Translations under genes and position numbers: made by a program
Shown: piece after piece, positions 31,850 through 41,748 of the stretch
Layout of the letters: each line of letters begins with the position of its first letter
Position numbering within the stretch: the first letter of the stretch is position 1
Notes under the pieces: generated by a model
The model's database searches: none
Told to the model about the DNA's origin: nothing
The model's input: the letters and a program-made list of their open reading frames with translations, nothing else
NCBI GenBank assembly: GCA_963210315.1
Contig: OY723266.1
Coordinates: forward strand, 434,001 to 498,000
Direction: 5' to 3'
DNA length: 64,000 nucleotides
Source of the DNA: Rhynchopus euleeides
Lineage: Eukaryota > Euglenozoa > Diplonemea > Diplonemida > Diplonemidae

Positions 31850-33793
31850 CTACTGCTGGACACCGCCAAAACCCTTCGACTTGCGGACAAGCGCAAACCA
31901 CGTCAGCAGGCGGAGGAAAACAAAGTAGCCAATCAGGATCAACATCGAGCGCCACCCCCTCGCGTCGCCGATCTCCAGCTCTTCGATCAGTTCGTCTCCG
32001 GACACGGTGCACCGCCCAGCAGATGCGGTGTCGTTCGCTGGGCACAGCAGCGTCCTCCCGTGGAACTCGTTGTAGGCAGCGCCCTCAAAGCCCCACTTGA
32101 TGAAGGAGGCTTTCTCCAGCCACACCAGCCACACGGGGGCGTCCTGCGTCAGGAAGCCCGCCAGCAGAGACATCGGGAGGAACACCAGCGGGCCCATGGC
32201 CATCGCCATCTCAAAGGTAGGTGCCACGGCGCTGACCAGCATCCCCGCGCTCTGCGCGACCCACGCGAGCAGCACGACGATGGTGACGGCCTGGAAGAAG
32301 TACTCTGGTTCCTCACGCAGGCCCACCATGTAGTACAGCACACCCACGAAGATGGAGGGGAACAGCGTCATGAAGGGCAGCTCCACGGCTGTCTTCGCCC
32401 AGAAGTACGACGACACGCTGTACATGTTGGCCTGCGACTCGCGCATCACAAGGCTGAGCTCCGAGGGGAAGGTGTGCAGCACGCCGTTCAGCGACATCAT
32501 CGCCTGATTCACATTCATGAAGAAGAGCGCACCCTGCTTGGCGTGCACACCGGAGAGGTCGTCGCCGCTGTCGAAGAACACCGAACCGACGATCAGGCCC
32601 AGGACGGCTGAGGCGATGGCGCGCGATTTGAACAGGACAGGGTCCCGCAAAGCGTTCCGGAAGCTGCGGGCAGCGAGCTCCGAGTACTGGCGGGCGAATC
32701 CTGTTGCGTAGCCCGTGTCGACAGGGCCCTCGTCCTGGGCCCCGTCATCCAGCACCAGAGGCTGGCTCCGGTTCAGCTCGCTCGACACCCACAGGTCTCC
32801 GAGCTTCTGCGACAGCGCGTCGCCACCGGACAGTTCGCGCAACGACCCCTTCTCGTCGGCACCGGACAGGCCTGTGCGCAGCAGCTTCATGTAGAAGTCA
32901 GGCGGGTTGGTGTACTGCGGCACGGGGTAGCCATGCGACTCGAAGTAGGCCATGCTCTCCTCCGAACGCCCGAAGTAGACGACACGCCCGCTGGACATCA
33001 GCAGCAGGTTTGTGAAAGTCTTGAAGAGCTGCGACGAGGGCTGGTGCACCGTGCAGATGATGGTGCGCCCCGCCTCTGCCAGCTCCCGCAGCGTGTCCGT
33101 CACGCTCTCTGCCGTGAAGGAGTCGAGCCCCGTCGTCGGCTCGTCCAGCAGCAGGATGTCGGGGTCGGGGATCAGCACGAGTCCGATGGCAACACGCTTC
33201 CGCTCCCCGCCAGAGATCCCACGCTCACCCGCCTTGTCCACACCCACCATCTGGTCCGCCACCAGCTGCAGCCCCAGCTCCTCGATGATGTCCTGCACGC
33301 GAGCCTTACACTCCTCCTGCGTGGTCTCACTCGGCAGCAGCAGGCGCGCCCCGAACATCAGCGTCTCCCGCACCGTCTGCATCGCTGGCAGCTTGTCGTC
33401 CTGCATGACGTACCCCAGGCGGCGCTGGATCGGGAACGCGGCTGTGTCCCTCCCGTTCACCTTGATGCACCCACCTGTGGGCTGCAGGCGTGCTGCCAGG
33501 GCGTTCAGCATCGTCGTCTTGCCGGCTCCCGTCGACCCCATGATGGCGGTCAGCGTGCAGGGCTGGATCGTGATGTTGATGTCGTTGAGCAGCTTCCGCT
33601 GCGTCACCTCCTTCGTGTCGGGGTGCGTCACCGACACCTCGTAGTCGAGGTTCACCACCTCGATCGCCTGCGGCCGCCTGCTGACACCCTGCAGCGCGAT
33701 GCCACGCCCGCTGCGGCCCGACGGCGTCACAGGCGCCTCAACATCACCAGCCTCAACCACAGGCATGGCGTTGACAGGCTCGTTGTTCACCAT
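31850..33793 (-). CDS. ABCG-type half-transporter
   Basis: 647 residues from MVNNEP. Predicted ATP-driven exporter of the ABCG subfamily with the domain order nucleotide-binding then membrane; acts as a dimer in a cell membrane and typically moves lipids or small amphipaths. Walker A GSTGAGKT is at 86-93, the Q-loop near VMQDDKLPAM, the signature ISGGERKR at 193-200, and Walker B ILLLDEPTTGLDS from 213, with the H-loop in TVHQPSSQLF. About six hydrophobic segments follow from residue 400, including FKSRAIASAVLGLIVGSVFF. The upstream frame adds 42 residues of low complexity and is rejected as leader. Stop is TAG, so TAG is a working stop here. The substrate cannot be read from the sequence. 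Confidence 0.93.
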   Translation of the reverse strand: MVNNEPVNAMPVVEAGDVEAPVTPSGRSGRGIALQGVSRRPQAIEVVNLDYEVSVTHPDTKEVTQRKLLNDINITIQPCTLTAIMGSTGAGKTTMLNALAARLQPTGGCIKVNGRDTAAFPIQRRLGYVMQDDKLPAMQTVRETLMFGARLLLPSETTQEECKARVQDIIEELGLQLVADQMVGVDKAGERGISGGERKRVAIGLVLIPDPDILLLDEPTTGLDSFTAESVTDTLRELAEAGRTIICTVHQPSSQLFKTFTNLLLMSSGRVVYFGRSEESMAYFESHGYPVPQYTNPPDFYMKLLRTGLSGADEKGSLRELSGGDALSQKLGDLWVSSELNRSQPLVLDDGAQDEGPVDTGYATGFARQYSELAARSFRNALRDPVLFKSRAIASAVLGLIVGSVFFDSGDDLSGVHAKQGALFFMNVNQAMMSLNGVLHTFPSELSLVMRESQANMYSVSSYFWAKTAVELPFMTLFPSIFVGVLYYMVGLREEPEYFFQAVTIVVLLAWVAQSAGMLVSAVAPTFEMAMAMGPLVFLPMSLLAGFLTQDAPVWLVWLEKASFIKWGFEGAAYNEFHGRTLLCPANDTASAGRCTVSGDELIEELEIGDARGWRSMLILIGYFVFLRLLTWFALVRKSKGFGGVQQ

Positions 33794-34264
33794 TGTTCTC
33801 TTTGGGCTTGGAATATGATCCTGACAGGTGGCGTGTGGGTGCGGCGGTGTGATAATGCCTGCCAACTCGCAGGCTGCCCGATGCGACAGGTGGGGTGGGG
33901 TGGGGTGGGATGAGGGCACGGGGCGGGTAGGGTCCTACACCGCCATACCCACAGGATCCGCACCCCTGCACTGCCAAGCAGAAGCGGCTTTGCCCCCGCC
34001 CCCCTCCCTCCCCGACGGCGTGTGTCGGTGTAGGGCACATCCTTCGCGAATCGTGCACCACAAGTGTATGTATTGGCACGGTGCACCCCTTCCCCCCCCC
34101 CCTAAACCCAGCAGCATCACGTTTTCCCCTGTTCAGTGGGGCGAACAACCCCGAACCCCTTTGCCTAGGCGTTAGGGAGAGCGAGGGTGTGCTTCTATAG
34201 GCACATTTTTTGAAAACACTCTCAGATCATCCCACCCCACACACTCCCCTTCCCCCTTGTTCTC
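33794..34264. other. intergenic, no gene seen
   Basis: Spacer upstream of the ABCG gene with GGTGGGGTGGG repeats at about 33,890-33,910 and a C-run at about 34,092. Confidence 0.5.
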
Positions 34265-34702
34265 TCAAAGCCCGCGGGAAGAGGGGATGTCCGACGCAGC
34301 GCTCAGGATAGCCGCCCACCCCCCGATCAGCATCAGACCGCCGAGAGGCGTGATCGGACCCAGCACCTTTGCTGCCGGTGTGCCGGCGTAGAGGCAAAGG
34401 CCGTAGATAGAGCCAGAGAAGCAGACAGTGCCTGCAGCGAACAGCGTCGCAGCCAGGCTCAGCCTGCCACGCATGAACTGGGAGAGCTTCGCTCCGCCTG
34501 CCGCTCCTGTTGAGAGCATGACCGAGACTCCCAGCAGGGCAAGGGAATGGATCATCTGGTACTGCACAGCCGTGCCCCAGTTCTGTGTGAACCCGCCTGC
34601 AGCGAGGCGGGCCTTCAGGGCGTGGGCGCCAAAGGCGCCCACGGCAACGCCCGACATCCCGCCGAGCGCAGCACCGACAAGGCTCCCATAAGCGCCGAGC
34701 AT
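34265..34702 (-). CDS. TMEM256/DUF423-family membrane protein
   Basis: 145 residues with four hydrophobic segments, the usual length and layout of the DUF423/TMEM256 family of small membrane proteins of unknown function. Family features seen: an N-terminal Gly/Ala helix, the stretch GAFGAHALKARL near residue 23, then TAVQYQMIHSLALLGV, GTVCFSGSIYGLCLYAG and TPLGGLMLIGGWAAILSAA near the C-terminus. Start is the Met at 34,702; the upstream in-frame extension is Pro-rich noise. Stop is TGA. Confidence 0.9.
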   Translation of the reverse strand: MLGAYGSLVGAALGGMSGVAVGAFGAHALKARLAAGGFTQNWGTAVQYQMIHSLALLGVSVMLSTGAAGGAKLSQFMRGRLSLAATLFAAGTVCFSGSIYGLCLYAGTPAAKVLGPITPLGGLMLIGGWAAILSAASDIPSSRGL

Positions 34703-35392
34703 CCTGGGCAACGCTGGACACCAAGAGGCTGCTGGGTGGGGGGGGTGGGGGGGATTGGGTGCGGGGTCTTCAAAACAAAATCGAGGTACGTGTAGCAATG
34801 TGCGGCAGTGCAGCAAGAAGGGCGGGGCGGGGCGGGGCGGGGTTGGGTGGGGGTGAGGCTGTACAAAAAGGGGCATCTCCCTCACTCCCCCGTTCGACTT
34901 TCCGTCTCGCCGCGTCATGGGGCAGAATACTGAAGGGTGCATTGTGTTGATCCGGCGAGGTTTTTTTTATTTTTGTGTAAATAGGTCCCCAGCGCATGCC
35001 CCCAACATGGGAAGGGGTGTCCTGCGTACTCCTGAAGAAAAGAATGCAGAGTAACTCTCTCTGAGTGGGCTTCGCTCTGTGCTAAACTGTGTCTGTTTTG
35101 CCCCCCTTTTTGTGAGGCGAGACTCTGTTCTGCGAAAGCCACTCCCGAGCAAAGGCTTCCTGAGTTGCTTATTTTGTTTGAATTATTGACAACGTGCCGC
35201 AGCAGGTCTGGTCAAGCCAGGCCAGGCCAGGCCAGGCCAGGCCACAGAGGGGGTTGCTGCCCTGCAGCAGCAGCAGCAAAACAAACCAGCTGATACTGAC
35301 CCTGGGGGATCCAGAGAAGGGTGGGCAGTGAGAAGGGAAGGGAAGATATCAGCCCCCCGCCGTCTTCCCCCCACCCCCAAGCAAGCAAAAGC
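34703..35392. other. intergenic, no gene seen
   Basis: Contains a GGCCA pentamer run (35,215-35,240) and a GGCGGGGC run (34,820-34,840). No gene. Confidence 0.5.
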
Positions 35393-35758
35393 CTATTCAA
35401 GGTGCTTCGAGCTGGCAGGGAGCGCTGTCCCTACCAGCGCCAAGTCGACACCCGCCGCGTCCCCCGTGTCCCCCTGCAGGGCTTCAGCCTGGTCGAGGGG
35501 GACCAGCGACACCTCACCGCCACCGCCCATCCTGAGCACGATGGAGGAGTCCGAGGCAGATACGATGTCATAGGTGATGGTCTTGCCCCCCGTCTCCGAC
35601 ACAGCGAGCTGCCCCCCCTCCGCCTTGTAGGTGCAGACCACGTCGGCGCCCCCCCGGTTCAGCATCAGCATCCTCCCGCTGGTGAACTCGAACACAGTCT
35701 GCTCGCCCTGCAGGCTGCCCACCCAGCTGCCGCTGAATGCCGGCGCCTCATCAGGCAT
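35393..35758 (-). CDS. small beta-rich hypothetical protein
   Basis: 121 residues from MPDEAPAFSGSW. Alternating hydrophobic residues and Gly turns (GSWVGSLQGEQTVFEF, GGKTITYDIVSASDSSIVLRM region) suggest a small beta-barrel or lipocalin-like fold, which often bind small ligands; this is an impression, not a family match. The frame stays open upstream for 67 low-complexity residues, including Pro runs, which I treat as leader. There are no membrane segments or signal peptide. Stop is TAG. Confidence 0.66.
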   Translation of the reverse strand: MPDEAPAFSGSWVGSLQGEQTVFEFTSGRMLMLNRGGADVVCTYKAEGGQLAVSETGGKTITYDIVSASDSSIVLRMGGGGEVSLVPLDQAEALQGDTGDAAGVDLALVGTALPASSKHLE

Positions 35759-36719
35759 TGTGTTGTGTCGGGCGCCCTGCCTCGCACTGCAGTAGGAGGG
35801 GTGTACGTGTGTGTGCCGCATGGTGCCACAGGTGTTCGGTGCGGGGGAGGAGGAGGGGGGAGGTGGGGTGGTGGGGACAAGCAGATCGGCAATTTTGACG
35901 CCCTCCCGGCCGAGGAGGTGGGGGAGAGGGGGGGGACAGCTGCGCACGCGTGTTGCCACAGGTTTTGCAGGCAGGGATCACATCCGAGTTGACTTGGATT
36001 CTAGGTAACCACCCCCCTTCTGTTTCCACCCGCCCCAGCTAGGTCTACGGAGGGGCAGGGTCTAAAGGTGTCTAAAGGGCAACGCATCGATCCGGCGTAG
36101 CCACCCTCGGCTTGCGGGAGGGGTGGGGCAGTCCCGTTGTGCGGATCACAGTGGGACTGCCTGGTGCATCGGAGGGGGGGAAGCGGGGGGCGATAAAAAA
36201 GAAAGGTACAAAACGAAGAGCTGCAGTAGTGCATGTGGTATGGTATGTGCCCACTGCCACCGCACCCACCCACCCCCCCCCCCTCCATCCCCCTGGATTG
36301 AAGACACACATCAGCCCAAATCTCACTCTAACGTCTAACAGCCTGCGAAGTGCCTTGCGTCCCTCGCCAAATGCCAGTGGTATGATTACACACAGCAATC
36401 CATGGAGGGTTGATAACTCGCCACCCCAGACCCTTCGCGCCCCATAAAGCGCCAGGTGGTCTCACCAGGGAGGGTGTGGTGGTGTGGTATAGGGGTCGGT
36501 GTAAAACCCCTAGTCGGTGCATATTAGCCTCCTTTCAACACAAATAATCAAATCACGCCTGCACTATTTTTGGGATGATTCACGCTGTGCCAGCCCATCT
36601 TCTATTTTGTGAGGGCAGGGGGGGGCTCGCTCAACACTGCGCTTCTAAGTGAAGGTGATTTCCCGGAGGTTACACCGCACGGACCGGAGGGGGGGTCGCC
36701 CCCCCCCCCCCCCCCCACC
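35759..36719. other. intergenic, no gene seen
   Basis: Spacer that ends in a long C-run and the 8-bp CCCCCACC duplication (36,712-36,719) bordering element J. Confidence 0.5.
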
Positions 36720-36755
36720 CAGTGTTGAAATATACGTAGAATACGTATACGTATA

Positions 36756-38217
36756 GGAGGATCCTTGAAATCGGTAGTGGACAGTAGCGGACAGGGCGGA
36801 CATTTCCTTGTGGAAAAAGTGCCCGAAAAAAAAATTCGAAAAGGTCCCCCTTACAGAATTAGCCTTTTTTCAAAAAATTGGAAAATTTCGGACCGCAATT
36901 TGTACCCAAGAAAGTGCCGAATTTTCGGACTTGGTCCGATTTGAACGATTTCCGTGCCTCTTGCAACCCCCATGAGGGGGGGGCTGCTGTTTCGGGTTCT
37001 TCCGGTGGCACATGCTGGGGTGTCAGGACAGGGAATCCTGCTCGCTGTACCCGGTGATCCCTGACGCAGCCAGGAAGTGGAGAGCCTTGGAACCCTGGTT
37101 GAGGCCTGTAACACCCGGCCTTCCTGCCACTTGTGGCATTGTGGAGTGGAGGTGGTTATGGAGAAGGTTCTCTCTCCGTCCGGTCAAGCACAACCGTCCT
37201 CTCCAGCCAGGGGTCATCTACTTTCCAAACAAGGGCCAGGAACATGCTCAAACAAACGAATTGATCAGAAAATCTGGCTTGCCGTGGAATCATTGAGCAA
37301 AATTTGGGGAGTGATTGGTGCCCCATTGCTGCATATGACATGTCCATTTTTGACGATTTTTGGGCAGAATTTGGTGCGTGGGACCTTTCGATTTTCATGA
37401 ATTTTTCGGAATTTCGTGGGGACCGGTACCCCATTTGAGGGCCAAAAATCTCATTTCCGAGGCCTGGGAATGGTCGCAGTGGCCTCAGATGTCCAAAAAC
37501 GTTCAATTGACCTCTCCTCGAAAAAAAATTCGAAAGGTCCCCCCTACTGGCACCCCGGATTAGGACATGTCTCTGGGGGTGTCCGGGGGCATTTTTGGCC
37601 CATTTTTGGCTGGGGAAAATGGGCCATTTTTCACGATTTTTTCGGTTTTTTGTCCGGACCGGCACCGCATTTGAGGGGCCAAAATCTGATTTCCGAGGCC
37701 CGGGAATGGTCGCAGTGGCTTCATTTGGCCAAAAACGTTCAATTTACCCTTCTCCAAAAAAAATTCGAAAGGGCCCCCCTACAAATCGCCGGTCTTAGGA
37801 AATTTTTTTTTGGGCACCCAGATTTCAAAAATTTTCAAACTATTTTCTGGACCAAAAATCAAACTATTGAGGTCCTGGCCGGACATGTCCGGGGGGGGTC
37901 AAAATTGGATTTCCCGAATTTCCGGGTCCGGACATGTCCGCCCGGACATCCGGACACCAGAAAATGTCCGCCCGGACATGTCCGCCCTGTCCGGGGCGGA
38001 CATTTCTGGATGTCCGGATGTCCGCCCGGACATGTCCGGGCGGGAAATTCGGGAAATGTCCGGGGGGGGGGGGGGGGGGGGGGTCAAAATTGGACCCGGA
38101 CATCCGGACACCCGGATTTCCGGTCCGGATATGTCCGCCCTGTCCGCCCTGAAATCGCCTAAGGGGCCGGGGGAAATCCAGGAAATTCGGGAAATCCAGG
38201 AATATGAAGAATCCTCC
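36756..38217 (+). mobile_element. Element F, copy 2: uninterrupted
   Basis: 1462 bp, ends GGAGGATCCTT and (inverted) GGAGGATTCTT, 3-bp ATA duplications at 36,753-36,755 and 38,218-38,220. It is the reverse complement of the F1 pieces, with scattered differences, and serves as the empty-site control for elements E/D/A2, G and L. It carries two related blocks of about 150 bp (37,416-37,560 and 37,640-37,800) and a GGACATGTCC palindrome cluster (37,882-38,060) beside a G-run. A short stretch at 36,990-37,290 looks less repetitive and could be captured gene sequence. No intact gene. Confidence 0.88.
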
Positions 38218-38238
38218 ATATAATATATATTATTAGCG

Positions 38239-38370
38239 TTAAATACTGCGGCCTTAATTTACGACCAGGGGTCAGGACCCCGAGTGGGTGTATTTCACGA
38301 GCGAAGCGAGTGAAATACACCCAAACGAGGGGTCCTGACCCCTGGGAGTAGATTAACCCGCAGTATTTAA
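38239..38370. repeat. 132-bp hairpin, possible MITE
   Basis: TTAAATACTGCGG pairs with CCGCAGTATTTAA. Inside, GGGGTCAGGACCCC pairs with GGGGTCCTGACCCC and GGTGTATTTCAC with GTGAAATACACC around the loop GAGCGAAGCGAG. If TA is the target duplication, the element would be AATACTGCGG to its inverse. Confidence 0.8.
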
Positions 38371-38760
38371 ATCCAATACATGTTTTTATCGTACGTATCG
38401 AGGATTATGCAAGGCGGGTGGGCTGGGGCGGGTGGGGATGGGCTGCAGCAATTTTTCATCCTGCGGGTGGTCACGAGTGGGCGGCTGCAATCTGACATTT
38501 TTCACATTTTTTTTTCGAGACAAAGAGACAGGGTATAAGATAGACTTTTTTTCTGGCGCCGTTTTCCGGTTTTTCTGGTTTTGAAAATTTTTCGCGCGCG
38601 CCTTCGGCGCGCGCGACCCGCGCAAACCCTCCCAGAATCTGAGAGGGCCCGGTGCCTGCGCGCGTCCTGTCGTACTGAGGCTGCTTGGTGGGGCAGGCGC
38701 AGCAGCTGCTTTGAAAGTTTGGACTCTCGGCCAAAAAACCGGTCTGGTGCAATTTTTTTA

Positions 38761-38822
38761 CGCAGGGGGGTCTGGGGGGCGGAGCCCCCCAGCCGCCGGA
38801 GGCCACGGTAGTGATCATCTGT
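38761..38822 (+). repeat. 60-bp GC-rich dispersed repeat, copy 5
   Basis: Same core, with tail TAGTGATCATCTGTT; inside element J. Confidence 0.86.
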
Positions 38823-39233
38823 TCCCTACAGTCTGGATTCGCTTGTAAGTAGGAAGGCTTCGCTGTATCGCAGCCCGGCCAGCAGGAGATCACTGGTCCT
38901 TGAGGGTTCAACCTTCAGGGTGGAGGAGGACGGGGGAGCGACCACTCGTGACAGGTGTGCGTTGTGGGTGGAGTGGGTGCACGACAGAATGGCCAAAGGG
39001 TCCACGAGATCTCTGCACACATTCCGTTATCGAGGAAATGGGCACCTAGCTGTGACGACAGGCAACAAACAAATCTCATCTGTTAGTTGCCCCCAATAGG
39101 CTTGGCGACCTTCAAGATTGCTTGAAAGTCGTTCGTGTTCTCGTCTCAGCCCTCCAGACAAGCAGATCTGTCTCGAGTTGGTGGGCTGTCGCCATGTATT
39201 CGATGGCACCGAGTGACGCTGCACAGAGGCAGA

Positions 39234-39290
39234 CGACACGGTGAACTCCAGCGGAGGTTACCCTACCTCCGCTGGAGTACACCGTGTGTC
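39234..39290. repeat. 57-bp hairpin
   Basis: GACACGGTG and CACCGTGTGTC bracket ACTCCAGCGGAGGT, which pairs with ACCTCCGCTGGAGT across a 5-nt loop. Confidence 0.8.
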
Positions 39291-40215
39291 TCCCATGAGT
39301 CTCAACTAGCGGGAGTCGTAAATTAGCTGGAAAATAGACTCCCGTCTCCAGTACAGACTGCAGTCTTAGACTCCCTCTTAGACACTCGCTAGGGTGGCTG
39401 GAGTCCACCATGTGTGCACCTTCAAAACAGAAGAGGCCTGCATGACGAGGGCATCACCACCCACCGGGCCCCACCGGGCCACCCGCTAGGTCCATTTTTT
39501 CTTCTCCGCTTCTCTGCCTTCTTTGGACTATTTGAGCTCTGTGCGGATCACGATGGGGTCACTTTCTATTTTTTTATGGCGTTTTTTCTGACTGTTTTAC
39601 TGTCCCAAAGTCACAAAAAAAACCGCCAAAAATGAGATCGACCTTTTTTTTTTTTCCAGAAAACCGGGAACCGGGAAACCCTGGTTTTGAAAACCGGAAA
39701 ACCAGACCTATCTTATCCCCTGAAAGAGATTTTGCCGAAAATTTTGGGTGGATTTTTCAGGTGGTCGGAATTCAACCCAAAGTCACCTGGCGGTGAAAAA
39801 TCGCGGGATACGGCCGATCCACGGTCATTCCGTGGGTTTCTGGTCGAAAAAGTGCCTGTTTGGGAGGTGGCCCGAGAGGCCGACCGACTGGTCGGATTGG
39901 TCACCTTGTCATAACAGGCTCTGGGCTGTACTACAAGTCCAGGTGCTCAGCAGCCACCTTCGGGGTGGGCACCATGTGGATCCCGAGGACGCTCTTGTGC
40001 CAGCCCCTCGACCCCCAGGGTGGTGGCGGAAAATAAATGCGTAAAATAATCCAAAAATTATTTTACGCCGTAAATTAATCCAAAAATACTTCACGGGAGT
40101 TTAGGTGGGTTTTCTGTTTAGGGGCCTTAAATAATTCTCGATCAGTACGATAAACGTATATATACGTATACGTGGCCCCCTCAGAATACCCTGGTTTTCG
40201 GCCTTTTTGTTGGTA

Positions 40216-40412
40216 CCTAGGGTACCCCGAGAGAATGTCACCCCCCTCGAGGGCCCAGGGCCGAGGGGGGGGTGACATTCTTCCCAGCCGCTACACAGGG
40301 CAACCGTTGAAGAATGTCACCCCCTCTGTACAGGGTGGCCGTTGGAGAATGTCACCCCCCAAGCGGAGGCCGAGGGGGGGGGGGGGGTGACATTCTCTCG
40401 GGGTACCCTAGG
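40216..40412. mobile_element. Element H: 197-bp MITE with TA duplication
   Basis: The ends CCTAGGGTACCCCGAGAGAA and its inverse form perfect 31-bp-class inverted repeats between TA at 40,214-40,215 and TA at 40,413-40,414. The word GAATGTCACCCCC occurs four times in total, twice at the ends and twice within. Confidence 0.78.
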
Positions 40413-40499
40413 TACTACGTGGGAAGGCTTTAGTCATCCCCCAATCACCTCTCACGCCCGTTCCCATCACCCTGCAGCCTTGACGTGCGCACAAGATGG

Positions 40500-40537
40500 C
40501 AAGGTGACCAACGGTACCGGTACCGTTGGTCACCTTG
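40500..40537. repeat. 38-bp perfect palindrome
   Basis: AAGGTGACCAACGGTACC followed by its reverse complement, with one further pairing base each side. No spacer separates the arms. Confidence 0.9.
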
Positions 40538-41358
40538 TCACAGGCTCAGCCTGTGTGTCAGCCTCCTCACTGTAATATATGCCTGAGGAGGGGAAGAAGC
40601 AGAAGTGGGCTGAGGCGTGGGTCGTGGAGGACCTGGCGGGGGGAGGGTTGATGACGTCATACATTCGTGTTTTTGTGGGCGGTGCAGCGAAGTGCAGTGC
40701 ACATTTCTTGGCGAGGGTGGTGTCAGGGTTTGCCCCGGCACCGCCAAGAAGGAGCAGGTGTACCATGCCTTCCTCAAAGAGCCCATTGGGCTCGGGTATC
40801 CGCCACCGCCCGAGCACCGCGTATACTACGTATATATACGTATTTTAGGGTATAATACGCGACGTATGGAGGTCACCTTAAGACACGGGGGGACATCCGG
40901 GGACAAACCGGTAAAATCGGGGAAAATGACCAAAAAAAAGAGTGTGGGGAGTTGGGTCCAGTTTAGCAAAGTGGCTCATTTTTTCAAATTCCAGAATTTT
41001 TGGGGACGCTTCCTGTACCCGGCCTCGCGGGTGGGGTGTTAGGGAATCCACCCCGTGGTCACCCACTGCCCCGCGACACGGGGACGGGGTTAGGGGACCG
41101 GCACAGCCCAGTACGGCGATGTACGACTTGGTGCTGCTGATAGGGACTCGAAACGAGAGCAGTGCACGGTCAGCAACGCACGGACACAGGTCGTTGGTGC
41201 CAGGCACGGTCTACTTTTGAAGCCGTACCCCAGAGACTCGGTCGCTCGACAGCAAGCGAAGGCACCGCTCGGGCGCGCGGGGGGAGGACATGGCAGACGG
41301 CCTCAGGAGTGCCGGTCCGGGCGTCCCACTGGACCTCCCTGCGCCAGCCACGCCATCC

Positions 41359-41625
41359 TCAGGTCTGCACCAGATCAACCTGGAAGTCGCGCAGCTCCAG
41401 CACGTGCCACCCACCGCCAGCTCGATGCTGCGAGAAGTGAGCACACCCCTTGTCCACACCCAGGTGCAGGAAGCGTGACACAAAGTTGAGGAGCACACTG
41501 CACTGCAACGCTCCACCATCCACCACGACGCGGCATGCGATGGTGGCACCTGTGAGCGGCACACCTCCGCTTCGCCAAGGTGAAGTCGACCGCGAGGAGA
41601 CTGACGGCGGCACGCTGGGTACCAC
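41359..41625 (-). pseudogene. decayed coding fragment in element I
   Basis: A frame with protein-like composition (VVVDGGALQCSVLLNFVSRF, then HVLELRDFQVDLVQT) between stops and frame changes. It is not recognised; its position inside element I suggests a transposase relic, but no catalytic motif is visible. Confidence 0.3.
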
Positions 41626-41697
41626 GGGGTGCCCACGTGTCGACTCCGGTCAGTATGTGGAGCCGCCGCCATTGGTCGTTCGTCTGCAGCAGTAATC

Positions 41698-41748
41698 CCG
41701 CGAAACATCCCGTTGGTGGCCGACGGCCACCAACGGGAGGTTTCGCGG
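41698..41748. repeat. 51-bp palindrome in element I
   Basis: CCGCGAAAC and GTTTCGCGG bracket CCCGTTGGTGGCCG, which pairs with CGGCCACCAACGGG. One short mismatch region. Confidence 0.85.

Larger units (their letters stand above)
38371..40215. other. interior of element J, no gene seen
   Basis: Holds 60-bp repeat copy 5, a perfect GC hairpin (38,592-38,611) and a 57-bp hairpin at 39,234-39,290. A 45-bp stretch at 39,525-39,570 (tttgagctctgtgcggatca) is shared with element L near 21,410. No convincing open frame. Confidence 0.6.
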
